This document shows positions 9,050 to 17,912 of a DNA stretch of 64,000 nt, in pieces. The translations under genes and the position numbers were made by a program. Location of the stretch: assembly GCF_009689585.1 (NCBI RefSeq), contig NZ_AP018694.1, positions 2,929,001-2,993,000 of the forward strand, given 5' to 3'. Source of the DNA: Aquipluma nitroreducens (GTDB taxonomy: Bacteria > Bacteroidota > Bacteroidia > Bacteroidales > Prolixibacteraceae). Positions within the stretch are counted from its first letter, which is position 1; every line of letters starts with the position of its first letter. The notes under the pieces are model-generated. The model saw only the letters and a list, made by a program, of their open reading frames with translations. It had not been told where the DNA came from and made no database searches.

Positions 9050-10387
9050 TTAGAAAGTAAATCCCAGCTTGGTCAATCCATTCTGAACATCTTTATCCTG
9101 CATAAATAGTTTCCACAACAATTGCGAACGGTAGTTCTCAATCATCACCACGATTGGTCCCTGATCGATAGCCAGGTAATGCGACGGACACCAGTTTTCG
9201 GTTTCACTAAAGGCATCGTAAAAACCATATTTGCCCCAAAGTTTGCTTCCCATTTTTTCATAGAAATAGCGGGCTGCACGCATACTTTCTTCCGGAGAAT
9301 ACGGAAAGGAAGAAAGCGCAGCAGTAGGCGAAATTACTCCCAAATCGTTTGAGGGCATATGGGCATCGTATCCATTAATTGAGTAACTGGCCGTCAGACC
9401 CCAACATTCGGGTCCGTAGTCTTTAAATTTCTTCGGATTTTCGACACAGTAATTGTAATCGATCATCACCTGGTTGCGGTTTTCGTCCCAGTAACTGGCA
9501 TATTTGTCCTTCAGGTTTCGCGGATCAAGTCCGAGGTAGGAGTAGTGTGCCCAGAACAAAGGACCTCCATATTCGGCAGCACCGTTGTGTTTTAGCTTCA
9601 GGGTATAACCGTATTTGGTTGTTTCGGCATTTATGCCACCGCCACGTGCCCAGCATTGGTGGTAAGCTTCGGGCGAGAGCGGATAGGTTGGCGAACTGGC
9701 TCCCAAAACATACGCAATCAGGCATTCGTTGTAACCTTCAATGGCGAAATTCATTTCCCAGTTGTAGGTTGGCGACCAATGCCAGTACAAAGCCGGTTTG
9801 CCATTCTGATACCAGCTCCATTCGACTTCGTTACACAGTTTGGCAATTTGGTCGGCCAGTGCTTTCTCTGCCGGAACATCCTGTTTTAGGTAATTCTTAA
9901 CGCAAATTAATCCCTGAATCAGGTAAGCTGTTTCGACAATATCGCCGCCGTTATCTTTGGTGCTGAATGGTTTAACTTTCCCGGTTTCGCCAAACATCCA
10001 GTGTGGCCATGCACCATGAAAGCGATCTGCTTTTTCGAGAAACGAAGTAATTTTTGCCAGACGTCCAATTCCGGCTTCACGGGTAATAAAACCGCGATCT
10101 ATTCCAACCACGATCGACATTACCCCAAACCCTGAACCTCCGGAAGTGACCACGTTTTTATCGTTTTCAGGATAAACGCCGTCGGTATGAATACGCTCGC
10201 AGGCCATTCCGGAGTTGGGTTCTGCCCCATCCCAGAAATACTGGAAGGTACGGTATTGAATGGTGTCAAGGAGCTGGTCGTCGTTCAACTGACTTTGAGA
10301 TTTCTTTTCTTCATTTGGCTTATGCGGTAAAAAAGAACAAGCTGTTGCCAGTAAAATAATCAGATTAAGTTTGAATAGTTGCATCAT
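9050..10387 (-). CDS. GH144-like (glycoamylase-like domain) secreted glucanase
   Basis: 445 residues from ATG 10387; a GTG one codon earlier and an ATG one codon later are alternatives. The N-terminus is hydrophobic with a weak lipobox (ATAC). The protein is filled by one (alpha/alpha)6 barrel of the glycoamylase-like type, with motifs FQYFWDGAEP, RIHTDG, SGGSGFGVMS, GAWPHWMFGETG, GGDIVETAYLIQG and DQGPIVVMIENYRS. Proteins of this family are classified in GH144, whose characterised members act on beta-1,2-glucan. It is first in the minus-strand CAZyme series, 163 bp upstream of the GH3 beta-glucosidase. An intracellular amylase is unlikely given the leader and family. Confidence 0.82.
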   Translation of the reverse strand: MMQLFKLNLIILLATACSFLPHKPNEEKKSQSQLNDDQLLDTIQYRTFQYFWDGAEPNSGMACERIHTDGVYPENDKNVVTSGGSGFGVMSIVVGIDRGFITREAGIGRLAKITSFLEKADRFHGAWPHWMFGETGKVKPFSTKDNGGDIVETAYLIQGLICVKNYLKQDVPAEKALADQIAKLCNEVEWSWYQNGKPALYWHWSPTYNWEMNFAIEGYNECLIAYVLGASSPTYPLSPEAYHQCWARGGGINAETTKYGYTLKLKHNGAAEYGGPLFWAHYSYLGLDPRNLKDKYASYWDENRNQVMIDYNYCVENPKKFKDYGPECWGLTASYSINGYDAHMPSNDLGVISPTAALSSFPYSPEESMRAARYFYEKMGSKLWGKYGFYDAFSETENWCPSHYLAIDQGPIVVMIENYRSQLLWKLFMQDKDVQNGLTKLGFTF

Positions 10388-10503
10388 CACTTTCTGTAAT
10401 ATCTGTTAGTTGTTCAAAACTAATCAATTCGCCGGATAGAAAATAGCTTTTGTTGGAATAACCTTCGATCGATATCGTTTGAAATGTCAGATTTATTCTA
10501 TTA

Positions 10504-10534
10504 TTTGGCACATTATAATTTCACCAGTACTTTG
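10504..10534 (+). promoter_or_regulatory. Putative Bacteroidota promoter for the hexapeptide-repeat gene
   Basis: TTTG (10504-10507) as -33 element, 20 bp spacer and TACTTTG (10528-10534) as a near-consensus -7 element. The -7 element ends 5 nt before the ATG at 10540, which implies a very short leader or none. Confidence 0.45.
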
Positions 10535-10539
10535 CAAAA

Positions 10540-11151
10540 ATGAGATTCATCAACGACTTCATCAACAACTTTTCTTCGATTTTTCCTGATCAGCAGAACT
10601 TAATGCCCTGGGAAATTACCAACAACCTGAAGGAAATTATTCATAAACAATTGCTTCAACTTGGCGATGACTATGAAATTAACGATGGTGTTGCTGTTCA
10701 CAAAACTGCGATCGTTGAGAACGGAGCAGTGCTGAAAAGTCCTGCAATAATTGGCTCCAATTGTGTAGTAGGTGCAAACGCGTATTTTCGCGAAGGCGTT
10801 TATTTGGATCATTCGGTTAAAATCGGACCCGGGTGCGAAATTAAAAGCAGCATTATTTGCTCGGGAACTGCTATTGCCCATTTCAATTACATCGGGAACA
10901 GCATTATTGGCCGGAATGTGAATTTCGAAGCTGGATCAATCGCTGCAAACCATTACAATGAAAGGACTTCGAAGCGGATTTCCGTTTTATACGAATCGGA
11001 AGTTATTGATACTGGTGTGGAGAAATTTGGTTCGTTGGTGGGCGACAACTCTAAAATTGGAGCAAATGCAGTTTTATCTCCCGGAACCATACTTGATAAG
11101 AATACAATTGTGAAAAGGCTCGAATTGGTGGAGCAATATAAAATGGAATAG
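10540..11151 (+). CDS. Left-handed beta-helix (hexapeptide repeat) acyltransferase-like protein
   Basis: 203 residues. After an alpha-helical N-terminal section (1-50), the chain shows classic hexapeptide repeats with aliphatic residues every sixth position (AIVENGAVLKSPAIIGSNC, CVVGANAYFREGVYL, KIGPGCEIKSSII, NYIGNSIIGRNV). These build a left-handed beta-helix as in acetyl- and acyltransferases and the GlmU C-domain. It resembles sugar-nucleotide N-acetyltransferase-like proteins, but no nucleotidyltransferase domain is present and the substrate cannot be told. The next gene starts 2 bp after the stop, so it is probably co-transcribed with the acetyltransferase genes. Confidence 0.75.
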   Translation: MRFINDFINNFSSIFPDQQNLMPWEITNNLKEIIHKQLLQLGDDYEINDGVAVHKTAIVENGAVLKSPAIIGSNCVVGANAYFREGVYLDHSVKIGPGCEIKSSIICSGTAIAHFNYIGNSIIGRNVNFEAGSIAANHYNERTSKRISVLYESEVIDTGVEKFGSLVGDNSKIGANAVLSPGTILDKNTIVKRLELVEQYKME

Positions 11152-11153
11152 GA

Positions 11154-11662
11154 ATGGAAAATGTTGAAATTAGAAAAGTAACATTAGCTCATGTTGAGCA
11201 ACTTCAACAAATAGGCAGGCAGACATTCATAGAAACTTTCAGGGAAATAAATACCGAAGAAAATATGACTAAATACCTGGATGAAAGTTTCAACATCAGC
11301 AGATTGATCGGTGAAATTCAGAATTTTACTTTGCGGTCGTTGATGCGAAGGTTGTAGGCTATCTAAAAATTAATCGTGGCGATGCGCAAACCGAGTTGAA
11401 AAGCGATAACACGCTTGAGCTTGAACGAATATATGTTTTGAATGAATTTCAAGGTAGGAAAGTAGGACAAACTCTGTTTAATAAAGCCTTTCAACTGGCA
11501 GAACAAAGCAAGGTCGACTATTTATGGCTTGGAGTTTGGGAAGAAAATCACAAAGCGCTAAAATTCTATGCAAAAAATGGGTTTACCGCTTTCAATAAAC
11601 ATGTGTTTGTATTGGGAGATAGTATTCAAACCGATATTATGATGAAACGCCAAATCACATGA
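11154..11662 (+). pseudogene. paiA: PaiA-like GNAT N-acetyltransferase broken by one frameshift
   Basis: The first half (11154-11357) encodes MENVEIRKVTLAHVEQLQ... up to residue EIQN, then runs out of frame to a TAG. The second half continues in another frame from about 11324 through YFAVVDAKVVGYLKI, ELERIYVLNEFQGRKVG (acetyl-CoA binding loop), WLGVWEENHKALKFY and TDIMMKR. Adding a single T to the TTTT run at 11324-11327 joins both into one continuous protein of about 169 residues. The order matches PaiA of Bacillus subtilis, a spermidine/spermine N-acetyltransferase. It is either a recent pseudogene or a sequencing error in a homopolymer. The downstream acetyltransferase overlaps its stop by ATGA. 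Confidence 0.8.
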
Positions 11663-12108
11663 ATAGAAAAATTTCTATCGCTTGCCTGAACGATTTACCT
11701 AAACTTGCCGATTTGCTGAACGACCTGTTTACTCAGGATATTGAGTTTGTACCTGATTTGGAAAAGCAAAAGAATGGGCTTGAAGCGATAATCCGCAATC
11801 CTGAAATTGGTGAAATCCTTGTGCTGAAAGGCGATGGCAAGATTTTAGGAATGGTTGGTTTGCTTTACAGCATCAGTACTGCTTTAGGCGGAAAAGTTGC
11901 GATACTGGAGGATATGATTATTCATCAGGATTACCGGCAAAAAGGACTTGGCAAGGAATTGCTCGGAGAAGCCATCCGTTTTTCGAAAGAACGGAACTGT
12001 TTGCGACTGACCCTGCTGACCGATTTCAATAATGATACGGCGATTAATTTTTACCAACACTTCGGATTCAAAAGGTCTGAAATGATACCGATGAGGCTGG
12101 TATTTTGA
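11659..12108 (+). CDS. GNAT family N-acetyltransferase
   Basis: 149 residues, start ATG overlapping the stop of the preceding acetyltransferase (ATGA). GNAT fold features: an N-terminal helix pair, a beta4 segment (KVAILEDMIIHQDY), the acetyl-CoA pyrophosphate loop YRQKGLGKELLGEA (about 93-106) and the C-terminal FYQHFGFKRSEMIPM. The substrate cannot be predicted. Translational coupling suggests it once worked with, or is a diverged paralogue of, the broken PaiA-like neighbour. Confidence 0.85.
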   Translation: MNRKISIACLNDLPKLADLLNDLFTQDIEFVPDLEKQKNGLEAIIRNPEIGEILVLKGDGKILGMVGLLYSISTALGGKVAILEDMIIHQDYRQKGLGKELLGEAIRFSKERNCLRLTLLTDFNNDTAINFYQHFGFKRSEMIPMRLVF

Positions 12109-12123
12109 CTAAATTTATAATGT

Positions 12124-12206
12124 CCGTCAGCTAAAGCAGACGGTAAAGAATGTTCCAAATTTGTTCAACGTCAGACCTATCCTTTGCCGTTCACTTTAGT
12201 GAACGG
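12124..12206. repeat. Two palindromes between convergent genes
   Basis: CCGTC...GACGG (12124-12143, with inner GCT/AGC) and a perfect 9-bp palindrome CCGTTCACT/AGTGAACGG (12187-12206) fill the space between two convergent genes. Neither has a clear T-tract, so they look more like dispersed palindromic units than classical terminators, although they may stop transcription from both sides. Confidence 0.5.
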
Positions 12207-12213
12207 ACAGGTT

Positions 12214-14907
12214 TTATGGCTTGCTGCACGAAGCTTTCGCCTCCATCATTTTCGGATTCGCTTCAATGGTCGAGATCACTTTCAGGAGTTGTTCTCCCAT
12301 GCCAATTTTGTAACCCGACGAGAACAGATACACATTTCCTGTGGCATCACAGAACAACACCAGCGGAAGTTTGTCTTTCAATCCGGAGCCGTAAATAGCC
12401 GAAACGGCATTCAGGATTTGGTCATTCGGGTCAATACCACTTTCCATTTTGGCGGGCAGTTGGTAGGTTTTCAAAACTCCGGCTTGTCCGGCTTTTTCGG
12501 CAGGCATGGCCAGCACGAATTGTCCGCCCCACTTGTTGAATTGATCGACGTAAGGTCCAAGATCGTTCAGAATGTGTTTCGACGGTTCTTTGTCAGGATC
12601 GAGAACCACCAGCACCGAATACTTTCCGGCAACCAAAGATGACAGACTTACAGTTTTTCCTTCTTTTTCAAGGTTCAGCGCATCGAGATTCAACTTTCCT
12701 GATGGTTTCAGTTCGCCCGATTGTTTGCGCAACTCAACCGCAACCGTGGTCAATTTGCCCTTTTCAACAGAGAAAAAGGTCATGCTGCTCAGTACTGATC
12801 CGTCTTCCTGTCGATTCCCAGTCACCAGTGCATATTGCCCAACTTCCAGTTCAATTGGTTTTTCCGAATTGGTCAATTTTCCACCTTCCGGAAATTCGAG
12901 AGTTCGGTAAAATCCGTCCTTCAGAAATCCGATGGTGTAATGCAGGTAATATTGAGGAGTTACCGCATTGCCTTTTTCTGTCAGTTTCAGCATGCCTTTT
13001 TCGGGCTGTGTTGTTGCAACAGTATCAAAACTTATGCGTAGCCACTGTCCGCTTTTGTTGTACTCCGGAATCTGTGTTTCCGGATTTAGTCGGGCTGGAA
13101 TGCCAAAAGTGCGGCAGGCTGCCACGAAGAAAATGTCGCGCGAAAGCGGATCGGCTACACGTAGCTTATACACACCAATCGGGCTAAGTGGCGCACGAGA
13201 ATGTTTATTGGCTACTGTGTTCACCCGGATGTTTTCGCGAATCCAGTTGGTTAGTGCTGAAATATCGGTGCGCGATGATTGCGCCATTTCAGGACCAAAC
13301 GAAGTGGCCAGAAAACTGCGCCACGGACTTAAATTTTCGAGGGCAATGCGGGGCGACAAAACATAGCGCGTAAACAGTTCTTTGGAGGGCACCAGCTTTT
13401 GCAAGCCCAATTGAGCTGTTTGTGCCAGATGATCGGTCAGGATAGTTTCAGTAGCATCGCTGTAATCTTTGTCGGCCAGTTGGATGGCCAGTTCCAGAAC
13501 GGTGTTTCGGTATTGTGCTGCATTTTTTTCGAGATAAGCCGAAATCTGATCCCAATTGCCATAACTCAGTTTAATTAGCCGTGAAATGGTATCGATAGGG
13601 AGTTTTGTTTTGGCTGCAAATTCAGCAATCCAGACCGAGTCTTTAAATGTTTTCATGTACGCGTTCCGGATTTCATCTTCTTTGGCCAACCTGAGATCAT
13701 TGGCTTTTTTTGCTTCCGGAGTAACTGTGCTTTCCACTTTGGTAGCATGTGGCGGAACCAAATCGAACGATTCAGATTTATGGGTTGGAATGGTTTGATC
13801 GAGAATCAGTTGGAGCGTATCTTTTTCAGGAACAGAAAATTTCTGATAGGCAAACTTTCCATTTTTCGCCGCCCAAATTACAAGGTCGCCCATCCCGGTT
13901 ATCAGGCTAGCTTGTCCGCTGGTATTGGTATATCCTGAAGCAATCGGGTAATATTCGGCATAATTGTATAACTGAAATTCAACTTTTGCGCTGTCGGCAG
14001 GTGATCCGTTGGCTTCCTTTACCGAAACGATTATTTTTTTTGTAGTGGCGTAATTCGAACTCAGGTTCAGTTCTGAAAAGCGATCTTCCGGAGTGAGCAC
14101 TTCGTCGGTTCCAAAATATTTGCCATAAGCACGGGTATGCACCAGCATGATTCGCTTGGCGGGTTCGCTGAACCAACCCATGTCCAAATCGACATCAGGC
14201 TCACAGGCGCCCAGGTAATGCCATTTGCCATCGATCCAAACTTCTACCCAGGCATGGTTGTCGTCGGTATGCGCCCAGCGCGGCGTATAAACCTGGCGGG
14301 CGGGAATTCCGGCAGTACGCATGGCAGTAACCGTGAAAGTCGATTCTTCGCCGCAACGTCCGAATGTTTTCTTAATGGTGCTCAATGGTGCACTGGTACG
14401 CGAATCGGTTCCACGGTAGTTCACTTTTTCGTGGCACCAATGATTGATTTCGAGCGCTGCCTCCTTCATACTCAATCCTTTGATGCGCTGCGCAATTTCG
14501 TCGTACATCACTTCGCGGAAATTATCGAGGTTTTCGTTATTCACGCGCAAAGGCAATACAAAGTGCAGAAATTCTTCCTCCGGAATGGTCTTTCCCCACG
14601 GCATTTCGGTGCGGGTTTTCAGGCTGAACCGCGCATTTTTCAGGAAAAATTCAGGTTGATAATCGGCCAGATCGCTCAATGGCATATAGGCATACAGGAA
14701 TTCCATAGCCTGTTTTTCGTCCGGAGAAAGTGACTGGTCGAAAATGCCCCAGATAGGGATTATGCTTTTTGAAGTCAGCTCTTTTTGAACGGTCAGCATT
14801 CGCTGAATGTCGGCCTTTCGTTCAGGATTTTGAATTAGCTCTTGCTTTTTCGAACACGAAATGAGGAGGATAGAAATCAGAATAGCTGAAATGAATTTAT
14901 TTGCCAT
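12214..14907 (-). CDS. Large transglutaminase-like lipoprotein
   Basis: 897 residues with a lipoprotein signal (ILLISC, lipidated Cys18). A transglutaminase/protease-like core sits at about 150-245 with catalytic Cys185 (FGRCGEES), His218 (DNHAWVEVW) and an Asp in LGACEPDVD. Beta-rich domains follow, including a carboxypeptidase-regulatory-like segment (about 295-345). The last 170 residues (KTVSLSSLVAGKYSVLVVLD onward) look like a thioredoxin-type fold without a CxxC pair. Such proteins occur in Bacteroidota envelopes and may process or crosslink peptides or glycan-peptides; the substrate is unknown. It is isolated, with a divergent desaturase gene upstream. Confidence 0.8.
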   Translation of the reverse strand: MANKFISAILISILLISCSKKQELIQNPERKADIQRMLTVQKELTSKSIIPIWGIFDQSLSPDEKQAMEFLYAYMPLSDLADYQPEFFLKNARFSLKTRTEMPWGKTIPEEEFLHFVLPLRVNNENLDNFREVMYDEIAQRIKGLSMKEAALEINHWCHEKVNYRGTDSRTSAPLSTIKKTFGRCGEESTFTVTAMRTAGIPARQVYTPRWAHTDDNHAWVEVWIDGKWHYLGACEPDVDLDMGWFSEPAKRIMLVHTRAYGKYFGTDEVLTPEDRFSELNLSSNYATTKKIIVSVKEANGSPADSAKVEFQLYNYAEYYPIASGYTNTSGQASLITGMGDLVIWAAKNGKFAYQKFSVPEKDTLQLILDQTIPTHKSESFDLVPPHATKVESTVTPEAKKANDLRLAKEDEIRNAYMKTFKDSVWIAEFAAKTKLPIDTISRLIKLSYGNWDQISAYLEKNAAQYRNTVLELAIQLADKDYSDATETILTDHLAQTAQLGLQKLVPSKELFTRYVLSPRIALENLSPWRSFLATSFGPEMAQSSRTDISALTNWIRENIRVNTVANKHSRAPLSPIGVYKLRVADPLSRDIFFVAACRTFGIPARLNPETQIPEYNKSGQWLRISFDTVATTQPEKGMLKLTEKGNAVTPQYYLHYTIGFLKDGFYRTLEFPEGGKLTNSEKPIELEVGQYALVTGNRQEDGSVLSSMTFFSVEKGKLTTVAVELRKQSGELKPSGKLNLDALNLEKEGKTVSLSSLVAGKYSVLVVLDPDKEPSKHILNDLGPYVDQFNKWGGQFVLAMPAEKAGQAGVLKTYQLPAKMESGIDPNDQILNAVSAIYGSGLKDKLPLVLFCDATGNVYLFSSGYKIGMGEQLLKVISTIEANPKMMEAKASCSKP

Positions 14908-15132
14908 TGAGTTTAAAGTTGGTGGCCAGACCTTTTGTGGTCGGGGATGCGCAAATTAAGCAATTTTTCAGGTTAAACCAGTGTGAAAAAATGCAGGTTT
15001 TCACTTTACCGGAACTGAAAGGTATCTGGATTATTTTGCATCATAACCAGTTTTAACACAACTTCGAACAACCAAAGGATCGCAAAAACGTTTAATAATC
15101 TGGTAAGTAGAATTTTTAATAGAAGGAATAGA

Positions 15133-16143
15133 ATGAAAACAACAGAAAAAGACGAACCGGCCGCGAACCCCTGGTTAGTCATCAACAAAAACATTGAAAA
15201 ATACCAGAGACCCAGCATCGAACGAAGTATTTGGCAAATCGCAAACACATTCATTCCCTATGTCGGATTGTGGATTTTAATTGTTTACAGCCTTTCGGTT
15301 TCGTATTGGCTAACGGCTTTTCTTATTCTTTTGGCAGCAGGCTTTTTGGTTCGGCTTTTCATTATTTTCCACGATTGCGGGCACGGATCGTATTTTAAAT
15401 CGCAAAGGCTCAATCGGATAGTAGGCATGTTTTTCGGAATATTGGCTTTTACACCTTACGACAAATGGCACAACCAACACATGCGGCATCATGGCTCGGT
15501 TGGGAATCTCGACAAGCGTGGGGTGGGCGATGTGTGGACGATGACCAAAGAAGAATATCTGTCGAGCAACAAATGGAACAGGCTTAAATACAGGATTTAT
15601 CGTAATCCGTTAGTCTTGTTTGGAATCGGTTCGCTTTATGTATTTCTGATTCAGAACCGGTTGACTCAGAGTGGAATGACACGAAAGGAAATCGTAAATG
15701 TCTGGTTGACGAATGCGGCTTTGTCCATTCTCTTTCTTGTGATGGGTTTAACAATCGGGTTCGGCACTTTTGTGATCATTCAGCTTTCGATTCTTTACAT
15801 CGCGGCTATTTCCGGATTGTGGTTGTTCTACCTGCAACACCAGTACGAAGAAGTGAACTGGTTCAGGAATAAGGATTGGAATTACCGCAAAGTTGCGTTG
15901 GAAGGCAGTTCGTTTGTGAAGTTTCCAAAGCTGTTGCAATGGTTTTCGGGAAATATCGGATTTCATCATATTCACCATCTGAACTCGCGCATTCCAAACT
16001 ATTACCTCAATAATTGCTTCCGTGAAAACACTGTATTTAACGAAGTAAAACCCGTTACTTTCCTGATGAGTTTACGATCGTTGAAGCTCCGTTTATGGGA
16101 CGAACAAATCCAAAAGATGGTGACTTTTAGCGGACGGCATTAA
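15133..16143 (+). CDS. Membrane fatty-acid desaturase
   Basis: 336 residues with four to six hydrophobic segments and the three histidine boxes of integral-membrane acyl-lipid desaturases: HDCGH (80-84), HNQHMRHH (113-120) and HHIHH (278-282). The boxes bind a di-iron centre that introduces a double bond into acyl chains of membrane lipids. The box spacing resembles omega-6/Delta12-type (DesA-like) enzymes; regiospecificity is not certain. The 225-bp divergent region to the transglutaminase gene shows no recognisable operator. Confidence 0.88.
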   Translation: MKTTEKDEPAANPWLVINKNIEKYQRPSIERSIWQIANTFIPYVGLWILIVYSLSVSYWLTAFLILLAAGFLVRLFIIFHDCGHGSYFKSQRLNRIVGMFFGILAFTPYDKWHNQHMRHHGSVGNLDKRGVGDVWTMTKEEYLSSNKWNRLKYRIYRNPLVLFGIGSLYVFLIQNRLTQSGMTRKEIVNVWLTNAALSILFLVMGLTIGFGTFVIIQLSILYIAAISGLWLFYLQHQYEEVNWFRNKDWNYRKVALEGSSFVKFPKLLQWFSGNIGFHHIHHLNSRIPNYYLNNCFRENTVFNEVKPVTFLMSLRSLKLRLWDEQIQKMVTFSGRH

Positions 16144-16167
16144 GGTTTTGGTTTTTTCCCCTATGTT

Positions 16168-16368
16168 CTATTTATCTTTATCGGCTAAGATATTTTTCAA
16201 ACGGCTGACCTCGAAGGTGCTGATTACGAAATGCGTTAGCAATCCAGCCATCAGGAAAAAATCGCCATTTGGATAATGCTGAAGCCGGAAAAAGGCTCCA
16301 ACAAAAACAGAGATTCCCGATACCAGTAGCAGGTACTTCATTACTTTGTTCATCAACTTTGAGTTCAT
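16168..16368 (-). CDS. Small two-helix membrane protein (GldL-N-like)
   Basis: 66 residues from ATG 16368; a TTG start 8 codons upstream is less likely. Two predicted transmembrane helices (YLLLVSGISVFVGAFF and GDFFLMAGLLTHFVI) are separated by the short loop RLQHYPNG, a pattern shared with small Bacteroidota membrane proteins and the N-terminal part of GldL. A short charged tail follows. Function unknown. It lies 45 bp downstream of the epimerase-like gene on the same strand and may be in its operon. Confidence 0.65.
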   Translation of the reverse strand: MNSKLMNKVMKYLLLVSGISVFVGAFFRLQHYPNGDFFLMAGLLTHFVISTFEVSRLKNILADKDK

Positions 16369-16413
16369 AGTTTTAGATAAGTTATTTTTCAATACAATTA
16401 AAGATTTGGTTCG

Positions 16414-17355
16414 CTATTCCTGAATTTTTATAGAATCGGCAGTTAGGATTTCTTTTAATCCAATATGATAAGGCGTTGGCTTAAACCCGAATCGTTTTTC
16501 AAATTTACTGCTGTCGAAAATATAATCCTTTTTATACTGATACATCATTTCCAGAATCTCTTTCATGATTGGGGTGAAGTAACCCAGAATCCAAACCATA
16601 TATCTGTTTACCAATTGGTAATTTGGTTTAATACCCAGTTCGCTGGCGATTAACCAGGTCCATTGTGCCCCGGTAAACGGATCGGCCGCTGTTGGCAAAT
16701 GCCACACCTGATTGTAGGCATCGGAAGTGTTTCCGAGCAAGGCAGTAGCTTTTCCGGCATCAGGAGTGTATGTATAGGAATGTTTCGAATTTACAGAACC
16801 CAAAAGGTTCGCTTTTCCGCCTATAGTAAGCGGCTTGATAATGGTTTCGTTCAACATACTTGAACTCTTAATTCCGGGGCCATAGAAATCAGCCGAACGT
16901 GCAATGAGTGCAGTTAGTTTTCCCGCTATTACTTCATCCATAATCATTTGGGCAACTTCGGCTCTTACCTGTCCTTTTTTGCTTGGTGGCTTGATGGGTG
17001 TATCTTCGGTCATCCGATCGAGGTATTTCGGATCATACATGTATATGTTATCGAAAAACACCAGTTTGGCATTGAATTCTTTGCAGGCTGAAATCACGTC
17101 GGCTATAAATTTGGGCCAAACTTCCTTCCATACTTTTGCGCTGTATGGGAAACCAACCGTTACATAAACAATTTCAGAACCTTCAACTGCTTTACGAACA
17201 TCGTCGGTATTCAGCAAATCAGCAGCCATTAATTCGTCCGATTTATTTACTTTCTTCGGGTTTTGGCTAACCAACCTTATTTTGTTGGTATAGGTTTTAA
17301 GCGCCTTTGCGAGTTCAACCCCGATTGCACCGCCTGATCCAAGTATTGTTTGCAT
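16414..17355 (-). CDS. NAD(P)-binding epimerase/dehydratase-like protein
   Basis: 313 residues from ATG 17355, chosen because the Rossmann motif GSGGAIG then begins at residue 6; the frame stays open 11 codons further upstream without a better start. The fold is an extended short-chain dehydrogenase of atypical type: dinucleotide loop at the N-terminus, DNIYMYDP in place of the usual YxxxK neighbourhood, RSADFYGPG and GSVNSKHSYTYTPDAGKA. It resembles NmrA/epimerase proteins that act on small carbonyl substrates; the substrate is unknown. It lies 53 bp downstream of an ABM-domain gene, so they are probably co-transcribed. Confidence 0.75.
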   Translation of the reverse strand: MQTILGSGGAIGVELAKALKTYTNKIRLVSQNPKKVNKSDELMAADLLNTDDVRKAVEGSEIVYVTVGFPYSAKVWKEVWPKFIADVISACKEFNAKLVFFDNIYMYDPKYLDRMTEDTPIKPPSKKGQVRAEVAQMIMDEVIAGKLTALIARSADFYGPGIKSSSMLNETIIKPLTIGGKANLLGSVNSKHSYTYTPDAGKATALLGNTSDAYNQVWHLPTAADPFTGAQWTWLIASELGIKPNYQLVNRYMVWILGYFTPIMKEILEMMYQYKKDYIFDSSKFEKRFGFKPTPYHIGLKEILTADSIKIQE

Positions 17356-17408
17356 ACGTTTTCGTTTTTTGTAATTTGAATGACTCAAAAAAGAAGTTTT
17401 AAACGAAC

Positions 17409-17684
17409 TTAGAATTCGAATTTTTCCAGTTTGATTTCGGCGAAATTTTGAAGAACAACAATGTTTTTTACAAAATGTGTTGTTTTTTCGTGAGCGGCGA
17501 GTGCTTCACTGTCTTTCCATGTTTCGCAAATAAGCAATACATTGGGGCGGGTAGCACTTTCGTACACATCGTACGCGATACAACCGTCTTCCTTTACCGA
17601 AAAAGCAGTCAATTCTTTCGCCGCTTCCAATACTTTAGTGTGGTTTACACCTTCAACTGAGATAAATACATTTAATCGAATCAT
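17409..17684 (-). CDS. ABM-domain (YgiN-like) putative monooxygenase
   Basis: 91 residues, filling one antibiotic-biosynthesis-monooxygenase dimeric alpha/beta barrel: MIRLNVFISVEGVN, CIAYDVYESATRPN, LLICETWKDSEALAAHEKT and HFV. Related proteins are cofactor-free quinol monooxygenases or small detoxification enzymes. It is probably the first gene of a two- or three-gene operon with the epimerase-like protein and the small membrane protein. Confidence 0.8.
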   Translation of the reverse strand: MIRLNVFISVEGVNHTKVLEAAKELTAFSVKEDGCIAYDVYESATRPNVLLICETWKDSEALAAHEKTTHFVKNIVVLQNFAEIKLEKFEF

Positions 17685-17787
17685 GATGTTACTTTAAATT
17701 TATGTTGTTGTAAATGCAGGAATAATCTACTGCCAGATGCAAGTATTTGTCGCATCCGTTGTTTGTTAAATATTACCCAAAGATAAG

Positions 17788-17856
17788 AACCACAATAGAC
17801 AGATAGGTCACAATAGTGAAATTAAATTTATTGTGTTTTATGTGTCTATTGTGGTT
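17788..17856. repeat. Nested inverted repeat in the 500-bp gap before GH20
   Basis: AACCACAATAGACA (17788-17801) is the exact inverse of TGTCTATTGTGGTT (17843-17856). Inside, CACAATA (17809-17815) pairs with TATTGTG (17829-17835). The same CACAATAG word is thus used four times in one cruciform. There is no T-tract. The rest of 17685-18191 is AT-rich and holds only a doubtful short ORF. Confidence 0.55.
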
Positions 17857-17912
17857 TCAATACAGCTGATTGGATTCAATTCTATTTCTTAAGCTGATTT
17901 ACTTTAAAGGCA

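Noticed and set aside
4394-10387. A complete polysaccharide utilization locus
   Set aside because: No SusC, SusD, hybrid two-component or ECF-sigma regulator is visible in the window, so only a CAZyme cluster can be claimed.
14137-14733. 198-codon plus-strand ORF opposite the transglutaminase gene
   Set aside because: Shadow frame over the catalytic Cys/His region of the real gene.
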